Shown here: positions 34,398 through 42,573 of the stretch, piece after piece | Position numbering within the stretch: position 1 is the first letter of the stretch | Layout of the letters: the number at the start of each line of letters is the position of its first letter | Assembly (NCBI GenBank): GCA_018818925.1 | Contig: JAHJQZ010000093.1 | Location: forward strand, 1-56,615 | Origin: Alphaproteobacteria bacterium | GTDB lineage: Bacteria; Pseudomonadota; Alphaproteobacteria; Rhizobiales; Devosiaceae | DNA: 56,615 nucleotides | Direction: 5' to 3' | The notes under the pieces: generated by a model | What the model saw: the letters and a program-made list of their open reading frames with translations, nothing else | Told to the model about the DNA's origin: nothing | The model's database searches: none | Program-made: the position numbers and the translations under genes

Positions 34398-35359
34398 GGC
34401 GCCGCCTCCGCGCGATCGCCGATCAGCGCTTCGAGCACCGCCATGCGGACGGCGACGCCCATCTCGACCTGTTCGTTGATCACCGACTGCGCCCCGTCGG
34501 CGATGGCCGGATCGATCTCGACACCCCTGTTCATCGGTCCGGGATGCATGACCAGCGCATCGGGCCTTGCCAGTGCCAGCTTGTCGGCGTCGAGGCCGTA
34601 GAAGCGGAAATACTCCCTGACCGAGGGAATCATCCGCCCCGAAGCGCGCTCGTGCTGCAGCCTGAGCATCATCACCACGTCCGCGTCGATGAGTCCGTCG
34701 CGCATGTCGGTGAACACTTCGGCGCAGAGGCTCTCGATCCCCGACGGCAGCAGCGTGCGCGGCGCCACGACGCGGGTCCGCACATTCATGGTGTTCAAGA
34801 GCATGAGATTGGAGCGGGCGACGCGCGAATTGGCGATGTCGCCGCAGATCGCCACGGTCAGCCCGTCGAGCCTGCCCTTGTGGCGGCGGATGGTCAGGGC
34901 GTCGAGCAGCGCCTGGGTCGGGTGCTCGTGGGCGCCGTCGCCGGCATTGATCACCGAACAACCGACCTTTTGCGACAGGAGTTCCACCGCGCCCGCCGCC
35001 GAATGGCGGATGACGATGACATCGGGCTGCATGGCATTGAGCGTCGCGGCGGTGTCGATCAGCGTCTCGCCCTTGGCGACCGACGAGGTCTTGACCGACA
35101 TGTTGACGACAAGGGCGCCAAGCCGCTTGCCGGCGATCTCGAAGCTCGCCTGCGTGCGCGTCGAATTCTCGAAGAACAGGTTGATCTGGGTCTTGCCCGA
35201 GAGCGTCTTCAAGCTCTTTTTGGCCCGCGACACCGGGATCATTGCCTCGGCATGGTCGAGAAGACCGGTAATCTCCAACGGATCGAGATGGGCAATGCCG
35301 AGCAGATGCCGGTGGGCAAAGAGCGGGGTCGTCGCCTGGATTGCATCGAGCTCCGCCAT
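34394..35359 (-). CDS. pyrB: Aspartate carbamoyltransferase catalytic subunit
   Basis: 321-residue PyrB, which joins carbamoyl phosphate to aspartate in pyrimidine synthesis. The carbamoyl-phosphate motif [13 protein letters not shown] is near residue 62, [13 protein letters not shown] (with the active-site loop lysine) near 88, [13 protein letters not shown] near 116, and [21 protein letters not shown] near 136-156. The aspartate-site stretch [13 protein letters not shown] is near residue 275. No regulatory PyrI gene is nearby. The first gene of the pyrB-pyrC-plsY-dprA run, it is coupled to the pyrC-like gene by a four-base overlap. Confidence 0.97.
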   Translation of the reverse strand: MAELDAIQATTPLFAHRHLLGIAHLDPLEITGLLDHAEAMIPVSRAKKSLKTLSGKTQINLFFENSTRTQASFEIAGKRLGALVVNMSVKTSSVAKGETLIDTAATLNAMQPDVIVIRHSAAGAVELLSQKVGCSVINAGDGAHEHPTQALLDALTIRRHKGRLDGLTVAICGDIANSRVARSNLMLLNTMNVRTRVVAPRTLLPSGIESLCAEVFTDMRDGLIDADVVMMLRLQHERASGRMIPSVREYFRFYGLDADKLALARPDALVMHPGPMNRGVEIDPAIADGAQSVINEQVEMGVAVRMAVLEALIGDRAEAAP

Positions 35360-35433
35360 CAGCGCCTTTTACCTCCCCGTCAACAGCGGTCTAGCCAAGG
35401 CGAGGGGCGGGAGCAAGAGCGGTTATCAGGCGA

Positions 35434-36378
35434 TCACGCCAAACCGGTGAATTGCATCGCCCACGCCAAAAACAGCGGCAGCGTCACGAAGGAGGCGAGC
35501 ACCTGTGCCGTCAGCGTCGCCGCGTAGAGTTCGGTATCACCGCCCATTTCGCGCGCCAGCACATAGCCGTTGACCGCCGTCGGCACCGCCGACGCCAAGA
35601 CGACGATGACGAAATCCATGCCCGTCAGCCCGATCGCCACGGCAAGGGCGATGGCGATGAGCGGCGTGACGATGAGCTTGACGAAGGTGCCGAGCACGAC
35701 CTCCCTGCCGGTGCGCCTGACCGCCCGCCAGCTGAGGCCGGCCCCCAGCGCCAGGAGCGACACGCCGAGCGCGCCATCGCCGGCGAGATCGAGCGTGGTC
35801 TTGACGACCTCTGGCAGGCCGAGGCCGGAAAACCGCAAGCCGAGGCCGATGATCAGCCCCCACATGATCGGGTTGCGGACGAGCGACTTGAGGATACGGT
35901 CGAGCGGGGCTGGCACGTCGCCGGCATAGGCGGCGAGCACCAGTATGCTCGAGGTGTTGAGCAGCGGCACCAGCACGGCGAAGGCGAGGGCGAGCAGCGC
36001 CAGTCCCGGATCGCCGAACAGCCGGCTTGCCACGGCCAGCGCGATGAAGCCATGCCAACGCGTCGTCGTCTGGAACAGGCTGGTAAAAGCCGGCCCCTCA
36101 ACGCCCATGAAATGCCGGAGCGGGCGTCGCGCCAGCCACATGGCGACCGACACGATCGAGGCGGTGAGCAAAACCGTAGCGGCGAAGGCGGTAGCCTGGC
36201 CGATTTCGAGCACGGCGTCGGCCAGAACGGTGATCAGCAGCGCCGGGATGAGGACCCAGTACGAGATCAGCTCGACGCCGCGCCAATGCTCCGCCGGCAC
36301 CAGTCCCGATTTCCTGAGCCCGAAACCGACGGCAATCACGATGAACACGGGTAAAAGACTGGCGAAGACGAGGATCAT
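35434..36378 (-). CDS. AEC family (auxin efflux carrier-like) transporter
   Basis: 314-residue membrane protein with about ten hydrophobic segments, of the Mem_trans/AEC family. The N-terminal LLPVFIVIAVGFGLRKSGLVPAE, the half-way NPIMWGLIIGLGLRFSGLGLPE near residue 190, and the C-terminal AVPTAVNGYVLAREMGGDTELYA near residue 275 are typical. In bacteria such carriers move small carboxylates, malonate or malate for example; the substrate here is unknown. ATG 36378 sits at the first helix. It is separated from pyrB by 74 bases and from ruvX by 57 bases, all on the minus strand. Confidence 0.9.
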   Translation of the reverse strand: MILVFASLLPVFIVIAVGFGLRKSGLVPAEHWRGVELISYWVLIPALLITVLADAVLEIGQATAFAATVLLTASIVSVAMWLARRPLRHFMGVEGPAFTSLFQTTTRWHGFIALAVASRLFGDPGLALLALAFAVLVPLLNTSSILVLAAYAGDVPAPLDRILKSLVRNPIMWGLIIGLGLRFSGLGLPEVVKTTLDLAGDGALGVSLLALGAGLSWRAVRRTGREVVLGTFVKLIVTPLIAIALAVAIGLTGMDFVIVVLASAVPTAVNGYVLAREMGGDTELYAATLTAQVLASFVTLPLFLAWAMQFTGLA

Positions 36379-36435
36379 GAGGTGACCGGACGGGAGGGGA
36401 TCAGCAGATCAGCCCGAAATAGGCGTTCCGACACG

Positions 36436-36903
36436 CTAGACCTTCCGGCGCAACCGGTCGAGCGCACCCTGAAGGATGTAGGCGGCTGCCAGCTTGTCGA
36501 CCACCGCGCTGCGCTTTTGCCGCGACATGTCTGCCTCGATGAGTGTCCGCGTCACCGCCGCCGTCGACAGCCTTTCGTCCCAGAAGGCGATGGGCAGGTC
36601 GGTCTTTTGCGAAAGATTGCGCGCGAAGGCGCGGGTCGACTGCACCCGAGGTCCTTCCGAGCCGTCCATGTTGAGCGGCAGGCCGATGACGATGCCCACG
36701 GCGGCGTTCTCGGCGATCAGCACGAGCAGCCGCTCGGCGTCGGCGGTGAACTTCACCCGACGGATCGTCTCGATCGGCGTTGCCGCCAGCCGTAGCCCGT
36801 CCGACACGGCGACGCCGATGGTCCTGGTGCCCAGATCGAGCCCCATGAGCTTGCCCACGGGCGGCAGGGCGGCGAGAGGGCTTTGATCGTTTTGTGTTGG
36901 CAT
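36436..36903 (-). CDS. ruvX: Putative pre-16S rRNA nuclease / Holliday junction resolvase YqgF (RuvX)
   Basis: 155-residue RNase H-fold nuclease. The N-terminal acidic strand [19 protein letters not shown] near residue 18, the central [25 protein letters not shown] near 70-95, and the C-terminal [36 protein letters not shown] with acidic residues complete the active-site pattern. E. coli YqgF processes the 5' end of 16S rRNA. ATG 36903 is used; ATG at residue 15 (before GLDLG) is an alternative. It is divergent from the MBL-like gene, with about 59 bases between the starts. Confidence 0.94.
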   Translation of the reverse strand: MPTQNDQSPLAALPPVGKLMGLDLGTRTIGVAVSDGLRLAATPIETIRRVKFTADAERLLVLIAENAAVGIVIGLPLNMDGSEGPRVQSTRAFARNLSQKTDLPIAFWDERLSTAAVTRTLIEADMSRQKRSAVVDKLAAAYILQGALDRLRRKV

Positions 36904-36962
36904 GAGGCCGTTTGACGCATATCGCAGGAGGGAATCAACAAGAATCGCGCGTGTCGTCTCCC

Positions 36963-37487
36963 ATGAAGATCACCTGGTTCGCCAAAACCTGCTTCCGCCT
37001 GCATGTCGGCGGCCAGATCATCGTCGTCGATCCGGAACTGGCTCCACCCGAAATCTCCACTGGCGAGCTCATTTCGGGAGCCGACCGGATCGTCAGGAAG
37101 GGCGAGGCGGGGCTGACCCAGTTCGATCCGTCCGGCTGGCACCGGCGCCGGCCCCTTCTCGCCGTGGACGGCGACGACGCACCGCCGCCCGCGCTCAGCC
37201 GTTTCGGTTCCGGCGGGCTGTTCGTCGACGCGCCCGGCGAAGCGCCGCTGATCGTTTGCGGCGACAAGGCGTTGTGGAACCGTTTCGCCGACGATGCCGT
37301 CATCGTTCTTGCCGGGCCCCTGGACCGGCTCGTCGCCGATATCTCCGCCATAGCCGCTTCGGCCCGTCCGCGGCTCGTGGCGCTGGCGTCGCATCAGATC
37401 GACGAGGCGCATTTTCCGGCCCTTGCCAATGCCGCCGCCGGCACGCCGCTGCAACTGCTCGAGCCGGGGCTCGCCCTCGAGGCCTGA
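36963..37487 (+). CDS. Degenerate MBL-fold (UPF0173-like) protein upstream of gatC
   Basis: 174 residues. The N-terminus [20 protein letters not shown] then VVDP matches the opening strands of UPF0173 metal-dependent hydrolases (MKITWFGHSxFxL). However, no HxHxDH metal motif follows, and the rest is low in histidines; the central His-rich region has been lost or replaced. It may be a non-catalytic relative kept for binding. ATG 36963 starts exactly at the conserved N-terminus. It precedes gatC by 76 bases on the same strand. Function unknown. Confidence 0.75.
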   Translation: MKITWFAKTCFRLHVGGQIIVVDPELAPPEISTGELISGADRIVRKGEAGLTQFDPSGWHRRRPLLAVDGDDAPPPALSRFGSGGLFVDAPGEAPLIVCGDKALWNRFADDAVIVLAGPLDRLVADISAIAASARPRLVALASHQIDEAHFPALANAAAGTPLQLLEPGLALEA

Positions 37488-37563
37488 GCCGACGCTGAAG
37501 CCTTGCCTCGGGCCGTGCCCGCTTGCTAAATGCTGCGCATAGCCTTCGCTCCAGGAGCCTTCC

Positions 37564-37851
37564 ATGTCGGTCGACACCGAAACCGTCAAGCGCATCGCCC
37601 GTCTCGCCCGTATCCGCGTCACCGAGGCCGAACTCGCCGCCTATCAGGGCGAGCTCAACGCCATTCTCGGTTTCGTCGAGCAATTGAACGAGGTCGATGT
37701 CGATGGCGTCGTGCCGATGACCTCGGTCACGCCCATGGCCCTCCGGCTGCGCGAGGACAAGGTGACCGATGGTGGCTATGCCGAACGGATCGTCGCCAAC
37801 GCGCCGCTGAGCGAGGACAATTTTTTCATGGTGCCCAAGGTCGTCGAGTAA
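37564..37851 (+). CDS. gatC: Asp-tRNA(Asn)/Glu-tRNA(Gln) amidotransferase subunit GatC
   Basis: 95-residue GatC, the linker that wraps around GatA and GatB in the GatCAB transamidosome. The family pattern [20 protein letters not shown] near residue 7, [20 protein letters not shown] near residue 32, and the C-terminal [17 protein letters not shown] are all present at the usual length. The stop codon abuts the ATG of the following acetyltransferase gene. gatA follows 656 bases later, and gatB 3.7 kb beyond gatA. Confidence 0.97.
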   Translation: MSVDTETVKRIARLARIRVTEAELAAYQGELNAILGFVEQLNEVDVDGVVPMTSVTPMALRLREDKVTDGGYAERIVANAPLSEDNFFMVPKVVE

Positions 37852-38337
37852 ATGACCATTGCCATCGCCGTCGAGACGCCGCTTCAGGACGATGTCCGCG
37901 CGCTCGTTTCGGCGCTCAACGCTCATCTTCATCCACTGTCGCCGCCCGAGTTCCAGTTCCAGATGACGGTCGAGCAGATGGCCGGACCGGAAACGGCCCT
38001 GTTCGTCGCCCGCGACGCGACCGGCCGGGCGCTCGGCATGGGGGCGCTCTATGTGCACTCGGCCGAACTCGCCGAGGTCAAGCGCATGTTCACCCTGCCT
38101 GAAACCAGGGGCTCCGGCATCGGCAGGCTCATCCTCAACGCCATCGAAGCGCTGGCCCGCGACAAGGGCATCGTGGTGCTCAAGCTCGAAACCGGCGCCG
38201 TCAAGGGCTTCGCCCCGGCCTGGCGCCTGTACGAACGCGGCGGCTTCGCACGCTGCGCCGCCTTTGCCGACTATCCCGACAGCGGCTTTTCCGCCTTCTA
38301 CGAAAAGCTCTTGCAGCCTGCGCCAGCGCGCGCATGA
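37852..38337 (+). CDS. GNAT family N-acetyltransferase between gatC and gatA
   Basis: 161-residue GNAT fold protein. The acetyl-CoA pyrophosphate-binding motif A is clear: EVKRMFTLPETRGSGIGRLI near residue 78, followed by LNAIEALARDKGIVVLKLETG and the motif B segment YERGGFARCAAF. Substrate unknown. Its ATG directly follows the gatC stop. Its own stop codon lies in the terminal inverted repeat of an intergenic palindromic element, so the element may have set the present C-terminus. GNAT genes in this position occur in several Rhizobiales, as far as I recall. Confidence 0.93.
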   Translation: MTIAIAVETPLQDDVRALVSALNAHLHPLSPPEFQFQMTVEQMAGPETALFVARDATGRALGMGALYVHSAELAEVKRMFTLPETRGSGIGRLILNAIEALARDKGIVVLKLETGAVKGFAPAWRLYERGGFARCAAFADYPDSGFSAFYEKLLQPAPARA

Positions 38338-38376
38338 TCCCGAAAAATGGGAAACGGTTCTCGGACAGGATCATGC
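38332..38376. repeat. Rhizobiales-type palindromic repeat flanked by GCATGATC arms
   Basis: GCATGATC (38332-38339) and its exact inverse GATCATGC (38369-38376) bound a 45-base unit with internal CCGAAAAATGGGAAACGG and TTCTCGGACAGG. This closely resembles the abundant Rhizobiales repeat GATCCCGAAAAGTGG...CCGGTTTTCGGACAAGATCATGC. The left arm contains the TGA stop of the GNAT gene. Confidence 0.75.
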
Positions 38377-38507
38377 GAAAAAACGGCGCGGGATGATTTT
38401 GCCAAGCCATCGACGGACGCGGGACTTGATTTCCGCGTCTTCATGGGTTGAAACGCCGTGACGACCTTCCGGCTTTCCGCCGGCCCCGACCAGAAAGAAA
38501 CGCTCCC

Positions 38508-39992
38508 GTGACCGACCTGACGACAAAGAGCCTTGCCGAACTCCGCGACGGCCTGAAGAAACGCGAATTCTCCGCTCTCGAGGCCATGGACGCCTATCTC
38601 GATGCCATCGCCGCCGCCAATCCGCGCCTCAATGCCTATATCGTGGTGACCGCCGACAAGGCGCGGGAAATGGCAAGGGCGAGCGATGCAAGGCTCGCCA
38701 GGGGAGAGGGTGGGCCGCTCGAAGGCGTCCCGCTCGGCATCAAGGACCTGTTCGCCACAATCGGCGTCCACACCCAGGCGGCGAGCCACGTTCTCGACGG
38801 ATTCGCGCCCGAATACGAATCGACGGTAACGAGCCATTTGTGGCGCGACGGCGCCGTCATGCTGGGCAAGCTCAACATGGACGAATTCGCCATGGGCTCG
38901 TCCAACGAAACCTCCTATTACGGCCCGGTGATCAACCCCTGGCGGGCGGCAGGATCCAATCGCGACCTCGTGCCGGGCGGCTCGTCCGGCGGGTCCGCCG
39001 CCGCCGTTTCGGCCTGGCTCTGCGCCGGCGCCACGGCCACCGATACCGGCGGCTCCATCCGCCAGCCCGCCGCCTTTTCCGGCATTGTCGGGATCAAGCC
39101 GACCTATGGCCGCTGCTCGCGCTGGGGCATCGTCGCCTTCGCCTCGTCTCTCGACCAGGCCGGGCCGATCGCCCGCACCGTTACGGACACCGCGATCATG
39201 CTGACCTCCATGGCCGGCTTCGACAACAAGGACTCGACTTCGGTCGACCTGGCCGTGCCCGATTTCGCCGCCGCCGTCGAACGCGGGGTCAAGGGTCTCG
39301 TCATCGGCGTGCCGAGGGAATACCGCATGGACGGCATGCCCGAGGAGATCGAGACGCTCTGGACCAAGGGACTCGAATGGCTCAGGGCCGAAGGCGCGGT
39401 GATCAAGGACATCTCGCTGCCGCACACCAGATACGCCTTGCCGGCCTATTACATCGTCGCCCCGGCCGAGGCCTCGTCCAATCTTGCCCGCTATGATGGC
39501 GTCAAGTACGGGCTGAGGAAGACCGGCAAGGATATCACCGATCTTTATGAACTGACCCGCGCCGAAGGCTTCGGCCGCGAGGTCAAGCGCCGCGTCATGA
39601 TCGGCACCTATGTGCTTAGCGCCGGCTATTACGATGCCTATTACGTCAGGGCCCAGAAGGTCAGGACGCTGATCAAGCGCGACTTCGAGGACGCCTTCGA
39701 CCAGGGCGTCGACGCTATTCTGACGCCGGCCACGCCCTCGGCGGCCTTCGGCGTCGGCGACGAGGAAATGAATTCCGATCCGGTCAAGATGTATCTCAAC
39801 GACGTTTTCACCGTGACCGTGAACATGGCCGGCCTGCCCGGCCTTTCCGTGCCCGGCGGCAAGGATGCCAGCGGCTTGCCGCTCGGCCTGCAACTGATCG
39901 GCCGGCCCTTCGACGAGGAGACCCTGTTCGCCGCTGCCCGCGTCATCGAAAGGAACCGCGGCGAGGGATTCAGCCCGGAGAAGTGGTGGTAG
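38508..39992 (+). CDS. gatA: Asp-tRNA(Asn)/Glu-tRNA(Gln) amidotransferase subunit GatA
   Basis: 494-residue amidase-signature subunit that releases ammonia from glutamine for GatB. The catalytic triad region is visible: [13 protein letters not shown] with the lysine near residue 78, the cis-serine and nucleophile serine in [11 protein letters not shown] and [14 protein letters not shown] near residues 150-180. Further amidase signature [18 protein letters not shown] follows. GTG 38508 is taken as start because the product then begins at the standard [15 protein letters not shown]; the frame runs upstream to 38448. It ends 15 bases before the convergent PEP mutase-like gene. Confidence 0.96.
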   Translation: MTDLTTKSLAELRDGLKKREFSALEAMDAYLDAIAAANPRLNAYIVVTADKAREMARASDARLARGEGGPLEGVPLGIKDLFATIGVHTQAASHVLDGFAPEYESTVTSHLWRDGAVMLGKLNMDEFAMGSSNETSYYGPVINPWRAAGSNRDLVPGGSSGGSAAAVSAWLCAGATATDTGGSIRQPAAFSGIVGIKPTYGRCSRWGIVAFASSLDQAGPIARTVTDTAIMLTSMAGFDNKDSTSVDLAVPDFAAAVERGVKGLVIGVPREYRMDGMPEEIETLWTKGLEWLRAEGAVIKDISLPHTRYALPAYYIVAPAEASSNLARYDGVKYGLRKTGKDITDLYELTRAEGFGREVKRRVMIGTYVLSAGYYDAYYVRAQKVRTLIKRDFEDAFDQGVDAILTPATPSAAFGVGDEEMNSDPVKMYLNDVFTVTVNMAGLPGLSVPGGKDASGLPLGLQLIGRPFDEETLFAAARVIERNRGEGFSPEKWW

Positions 39993-40007
39993 CGGCAAAG
40001 ACCGCCG

Positions 40008-40817
40008 CTATACCCCCAAGAGCGAATCGACTTTGGGCAGCCCGGTGGTGAAGCCGAACGAGCCGCGTTCGCGGATCTCGTCGAGCGCGTCCGCAGCCGC
40101 TTTCATCGCCGCCGTATGGATGCCCGAGCCGAGGCTGACCCGGGCCACGCCGAGCCGGTGCATGTCGGCCATATCGAGCGCCGTATTGGACAGACCGAGC
40201 AGCACGTTGACCGGCTTGTCGACGGAATCGACCACGGCCTCGACCTGCTCACGCGTCCTGATCCCTGGCGCAAAGATCACGTCGGCGCCGGCCTCGGCAT
40301 AGGCCCGAAGCCGCTCGATCGTCGCATCGAGATCGGCATGGCCATAGAGCATGAACTCGCAACGTGCCGTCAGCGTGAACTTGAAGGGCAGGGCGGCGAC
40401 GGCGGCAACGGCGGCCCTGACCCGCGCGACCGCCACGTCGAACGCGTAGAATTCGCTCGGATTGCCCCAGATCGAATCCTCGATCGAGCCGCCGACGGCG
40501 CCGGCATCGGCCGCGAGCCTGATGGTTTCGGCGATGCCGTCCTCATCGCTTCCGAAGCAGTCTTCGAGGTCCACGGAGACCGGCAGCTCGGTCGCAGCGA
40601 CGATGTCGCGGGCGTTGGCGATAATCTGGTCGCGTCCCGCCGATCCCGAGCGAAGGCCGTGGACGTGATCGACGCCGGCCGAGGTCGTCGCCAGCGCCTC
40701 GAAGCCCTTGACCGCCATCATGCGGGCACTGCCCGCGTCCCACGGATTGGGAATGACAAAGGGCGCACCGCGCTGGTGCAGGGCGAGAAAGGCATCGCCT
40801 TTTTCGATCTGGTTCAT
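40008..40817 (-). CDS. Isocitrate lyase/PEP mutase superfamily protein
   Basis: 269-residue TIM-barrel protein of the ICL/PEPM superfamily. The N-terminal FLALHQRGAPFVIPNPWDAG near residue 9 and GFEALATTSAGV near 35 are standard; the metal-site region reads PVSVDLEDCFGSDEDG near 82, and GAVGGSIEDS near 108 continues the pattern. The catalytic loop cysteine of isocitrate lyase is not obvious, so a small-substrate lyase (2-methylisocitrate lyase or oxaloacetate decarboxylase-like) or unknown activity is more likely. GGAAGG precedes ATG 40817. It is convergent with gatA and the first gene of the stretch that separates gatA from gatB. Confidence 0.88.
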   Translation of the reverse strand: MNQIEKGDAFLALHQRGAPFVIPNPWDAGSARMMAVKGFEALATTSAGVDHVHGLRSGSAGRDQIIANARDIVAATELPVSVDLEDCFGSDEDGIAETIRLAADAGAVGGSIEDSIWGNPSEFYAFDVAVARVRAAVAAVAALPFKFTLTARCEFMLYGHADLDATIERLRAYAEAGADVIFAPGIRTREQVEAVVDSVDKPVNVLLGLSNTALDMADMHRLGVARVSLGSGIHTAAMKAAADALDEIRERGSFGFTTGLPKVDSLLGV

Positions 40818-40958
40818 TTTGTTCCTTCCGCGCATTCGCCTCGGCGCCGCGATCCGCGGCCACCCGGGCAGGTGTTTATCGATGTGTGTGGATATCCGAT
40901 TTCCACTCAACCCGAAATTGCTCTAGGGTCCCAGCAAAACAAATAACGACTCCAAAGA

Positions 40959-41270
40959 ATGCTCGAAATCATCACTTCATCCCTCGACCAGCCCGAACCG
41001 CCGCGCGACATGACCAAGCCTTTGCAGGCCCTGTGGTGGCTGAAAAAGGGTGGCTTCAGGGTCGGCCCCGAATGGGACCAGGCCCACAACATCTGCCAGA
41101 CGATGGAAGGCGTGAAGGCCTTCGACTGGGTTCACGCGCTGGCGCACTGGATCGAGGCCGATTTCGGCAATGCCGACTACTGGTATCGCCAGGCTGGCGA
41201 ACGCCGCACCAAGCCGAGCGTCGCCGAGGAATGGGCCCACATGGTCGACGTGCTGGGCAACAAGCCGTGA
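40959..41270 (+). CDS. Conserved 103-residue soluble protein, function unknown
   Basis: Small, tryptophan-rich protein with no signal peptide. The central region TKPLQALWWLKKGGFRVGPEWDQAHNIC (described in two parts: residues 19-33 and 34-46) is followed by FDWVHALAHWIEADFGNADYWYRQAG near residues 55-80. I have the impression of similar small proteins in other Rhizobiales, but no named domain comes to mind; the repeated helix pattern with Trp-His pairs suggests a TPR-like or helical-bundle fold, which is inference. ATG 40959 is divergent from the PEP mutase-like gene, 141 bases apart. Confidence 0.7.
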   Translation: MLEIITSSLDQPEPPRDMTKPLQALWWLKKGGFRVGPEWDQAHNICQTMEGVKAFDWVHALAHWIEADFGNADYWYRQAGERRTKPSVAEEWAHMVDVLGNKP

Positions 41271-41340
41271 CTCCGAGGGTCATCGCGTTGAAAACCATGT
41301 CGGCGGCGCCGACGCAGATCACAACCGGACCGATCGAAGC

Positions 41341-41625
41341 GTGCACGACGCCCTGACAAGATTCAGCGGCGTGCTGGTCATCGGCTGGGCAGCTGTCGGC
41401 TGGTATATCGCCATCCGCTTGGTCATGGTCGTGCATCGACTCGACCCCGACGGCAGGCATTTCGTCTACCGAAACAAATTCCCCTTCCCTCGGGACGCGA
41501 AGACCTGCCCGGGGGAGATTCTAGATGTCTACAGGCGCTGGAGGAATTTCTTCTTCGCATGGAGTGTTGCCATTCTGGGCATCATTGTTTGCGCCAACGT
41601 TCTTGACTGGGCGCTGTCGCGCTAG
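41341..41625 (+). CDS. Small two-helix membrane protein, unknown function
   Basis: 94 residues from GTG 41341. One hydrophobic helix lies at about 9-27 (VLVIGWAAVGWYIAIRLVMV), then a basic polar loop with HRLDPDGRHFVYRNKFPF and YRRWRNF, and a second helix near the C-terminus (FFFAWSVAILGIIVCANVL). The start is uncertain because no strong ribosome site is visible and the frame is open further upstream across the previous gene's end. Its TAG stop shares the CTAG tetranucleotide with the stop of the convergent yjhX gene. No family recognised. Confidence 0.5.
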   Translation: MHDALTRFSGVLVIGWAAVGWYIAIRLVMVVHRLDPDGRHFVYRNKFPFPRDAKTCPGEILDVYRRWRNFFFAWSVAILGIIVCANVLDWALSR

Positions 41626-41879
41626 CGGTTGCTGACTTCCGAGCGCACAAGTTCGAGCCCGCGCCTTGTGATGCGGTAGGGCCGCGACGCCTCGGAGCGG
41701 ATGGCCTTTTTGCGCCTGAGCTTGCTGAACAGCCACAGGGGGCAGTCGTTGAGCATCCAGCCGTCGCGATTGTAGCATTCGACCTCGACAATGCGGCCCT
41801 TGTCGTCCTTGAGCGCCAGGATGTGTCCGCCCTGCGCCAGCATATGCAGGATGCGTTGTTCCTGTCTGGAAATGTCCAT
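41622..41879 (-). CDS. UPF0386 protein, YjhX-type putative toxin
   Basis: 85-residue protein closely resembling E. coli YjhX: it opens MDISRQEQRILHMLAQGG, has VECYNRDGWMLNDC near residue 33, a FSKLRRKKAI helix near 50, and ends PYRITRRGLELVRSEV. YjhX has been described as the toxin of the YjhX-YjhQ pair, where YjhQ is a GNAT-like antitoxin. Here no gene lies directly upstream on the same strand, but two GNAT genes are 0.7-1.7 kb away on the other strand. ATG 41879 begins at the conserved N-terminus; the frame is open upstream through an inverted-repeat region that is not coding. It looks like a winged-helix fold, which is inference. Confidence 0.88.
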   Translation of the reverse strand: MDISRQEQRILHMLAQGGHILALKDDKGRIVEVECYNRDGWMLNDCPLWLFSKLRRKKAIRSEASRPYRITRRGLELVRSEVSNR

Positions 41880-42251
41880 GTGTGGAAAACCCGAATCGGA
41901 GCGGCGCGCAAGCGCCCGACGGGCCGCCCGGTTTGAGCGGTGCGGCCGGCTCGACGATGTGCCGGTTCCGAAAGAGCATGCCCGATACGGGCATGCGACC
42001 ACAAGGGTCGGGGAACCGGCGTCAGCGGGATTCCAGATGCCTAAACATGGATGCGCCTACTAGGCGAACCCGGATTTCGCCGCAAGCGGATCCCGCCCGC
42101 GCGCCGCTTGTCTTCGATCGAATGTTGCAATTGCGCAACGACCTCTGCCCTTGATGGCACCAAGTCCGGGCCGAAGGGAGTTGAAAGCAAAGAGGTGGAA
42201 TGCGAAGCTCGCCCAATGCCCGCCCGCAACGCAATAGAGGCCAGAATCGAC
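41880..42251. other. Intergenic region between divergent yjhX and chorismate mutase genes
   Basis: 372 bases without a convincing gene. It must hold the promoters of both neighbours. The main feature is a nested inverted repeat at 41961-42020. The right part (about 42140-42215) holds no clear -35/-10 pair that I could defend. Short open frames on both strands here lack ribosome sites and are inconsistent with each other. Confidence 0.6.
41961..42020. repeat. Nested inverted repeat upstream of yjhX
   Basis: Outer arms GCCGGTTCC (41961-41969) and GGAACCGGC (42012-42020) enclose inner arms GCATGCCCG (41976-41984) and CGGGCATGC (41988-41996) with a three-base ATA loop. Both pairs are perfect nine-base matches. 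No T-run follows on either strand. It lies 82 bases before the yjhX start codon and could be an operator, a structured leader or part of an intergenic repeat. Confidence 0.8.
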
Positions 42252-42566
42252 GTGAACACGCCTATCCCGCCCGCCGACTGCACGACCAAGGAGGCGGTGC
42301 GCAGTGAGCTCGATCGCATCGACACGGCGCTCGTGACCCTATTCGCCGAGCGCCACCAATACGTTACGCGCATGGCCGAGTTGAAGAACGATCCGCACGA
42401 GGCTTTCGATCACGACCGGATCGAGGCGATCATCAAAAGGATGCGCCAGCGGGCGCTGGCGCTCGATCTCGACGAGGACCAGGCCGAGCTGATCTGGCGT
42501 ACCCTGATCGACTGGAACATCAACTACGAAAAGGGCGTGATCGCCGCACGCAAGCACAGGGGATGA
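42252..42566 (+). CDS. Chorismate mutase (AroQ type)
   Basis: 104-residue all-helical AroQ-class mutase converting chorismate to prephenate in phenylalanine and tyrosine synthesis. The pattern VRSELDRIDTALVTLFAERHQYVTRMAELK near residues 17-45 carries the conserved Arg, Asp and Lys residues, then HDRIEAIIKRMRQRA and the terminal LIWRTLIDWNINYE complete the fold. GTG 42252 gives the common family length; ATG 42216 would add 12 residues and cannot be excluded. It is seven bases upstream of a GNAT gene on the same strand, so the two are probably co-transcribed. Confidence 0.9.
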   Translation: MNTPIPPADCTTKEAVRSELDRIDTALVTLFAERHQYVTRMAELKNDPHEAFDHDRIEAIIKRMRQRALALDLDEDQAELIWRTLIDWNINYEKGVIAARKHRG

Positions 42567-42573
42567 GGCACAC

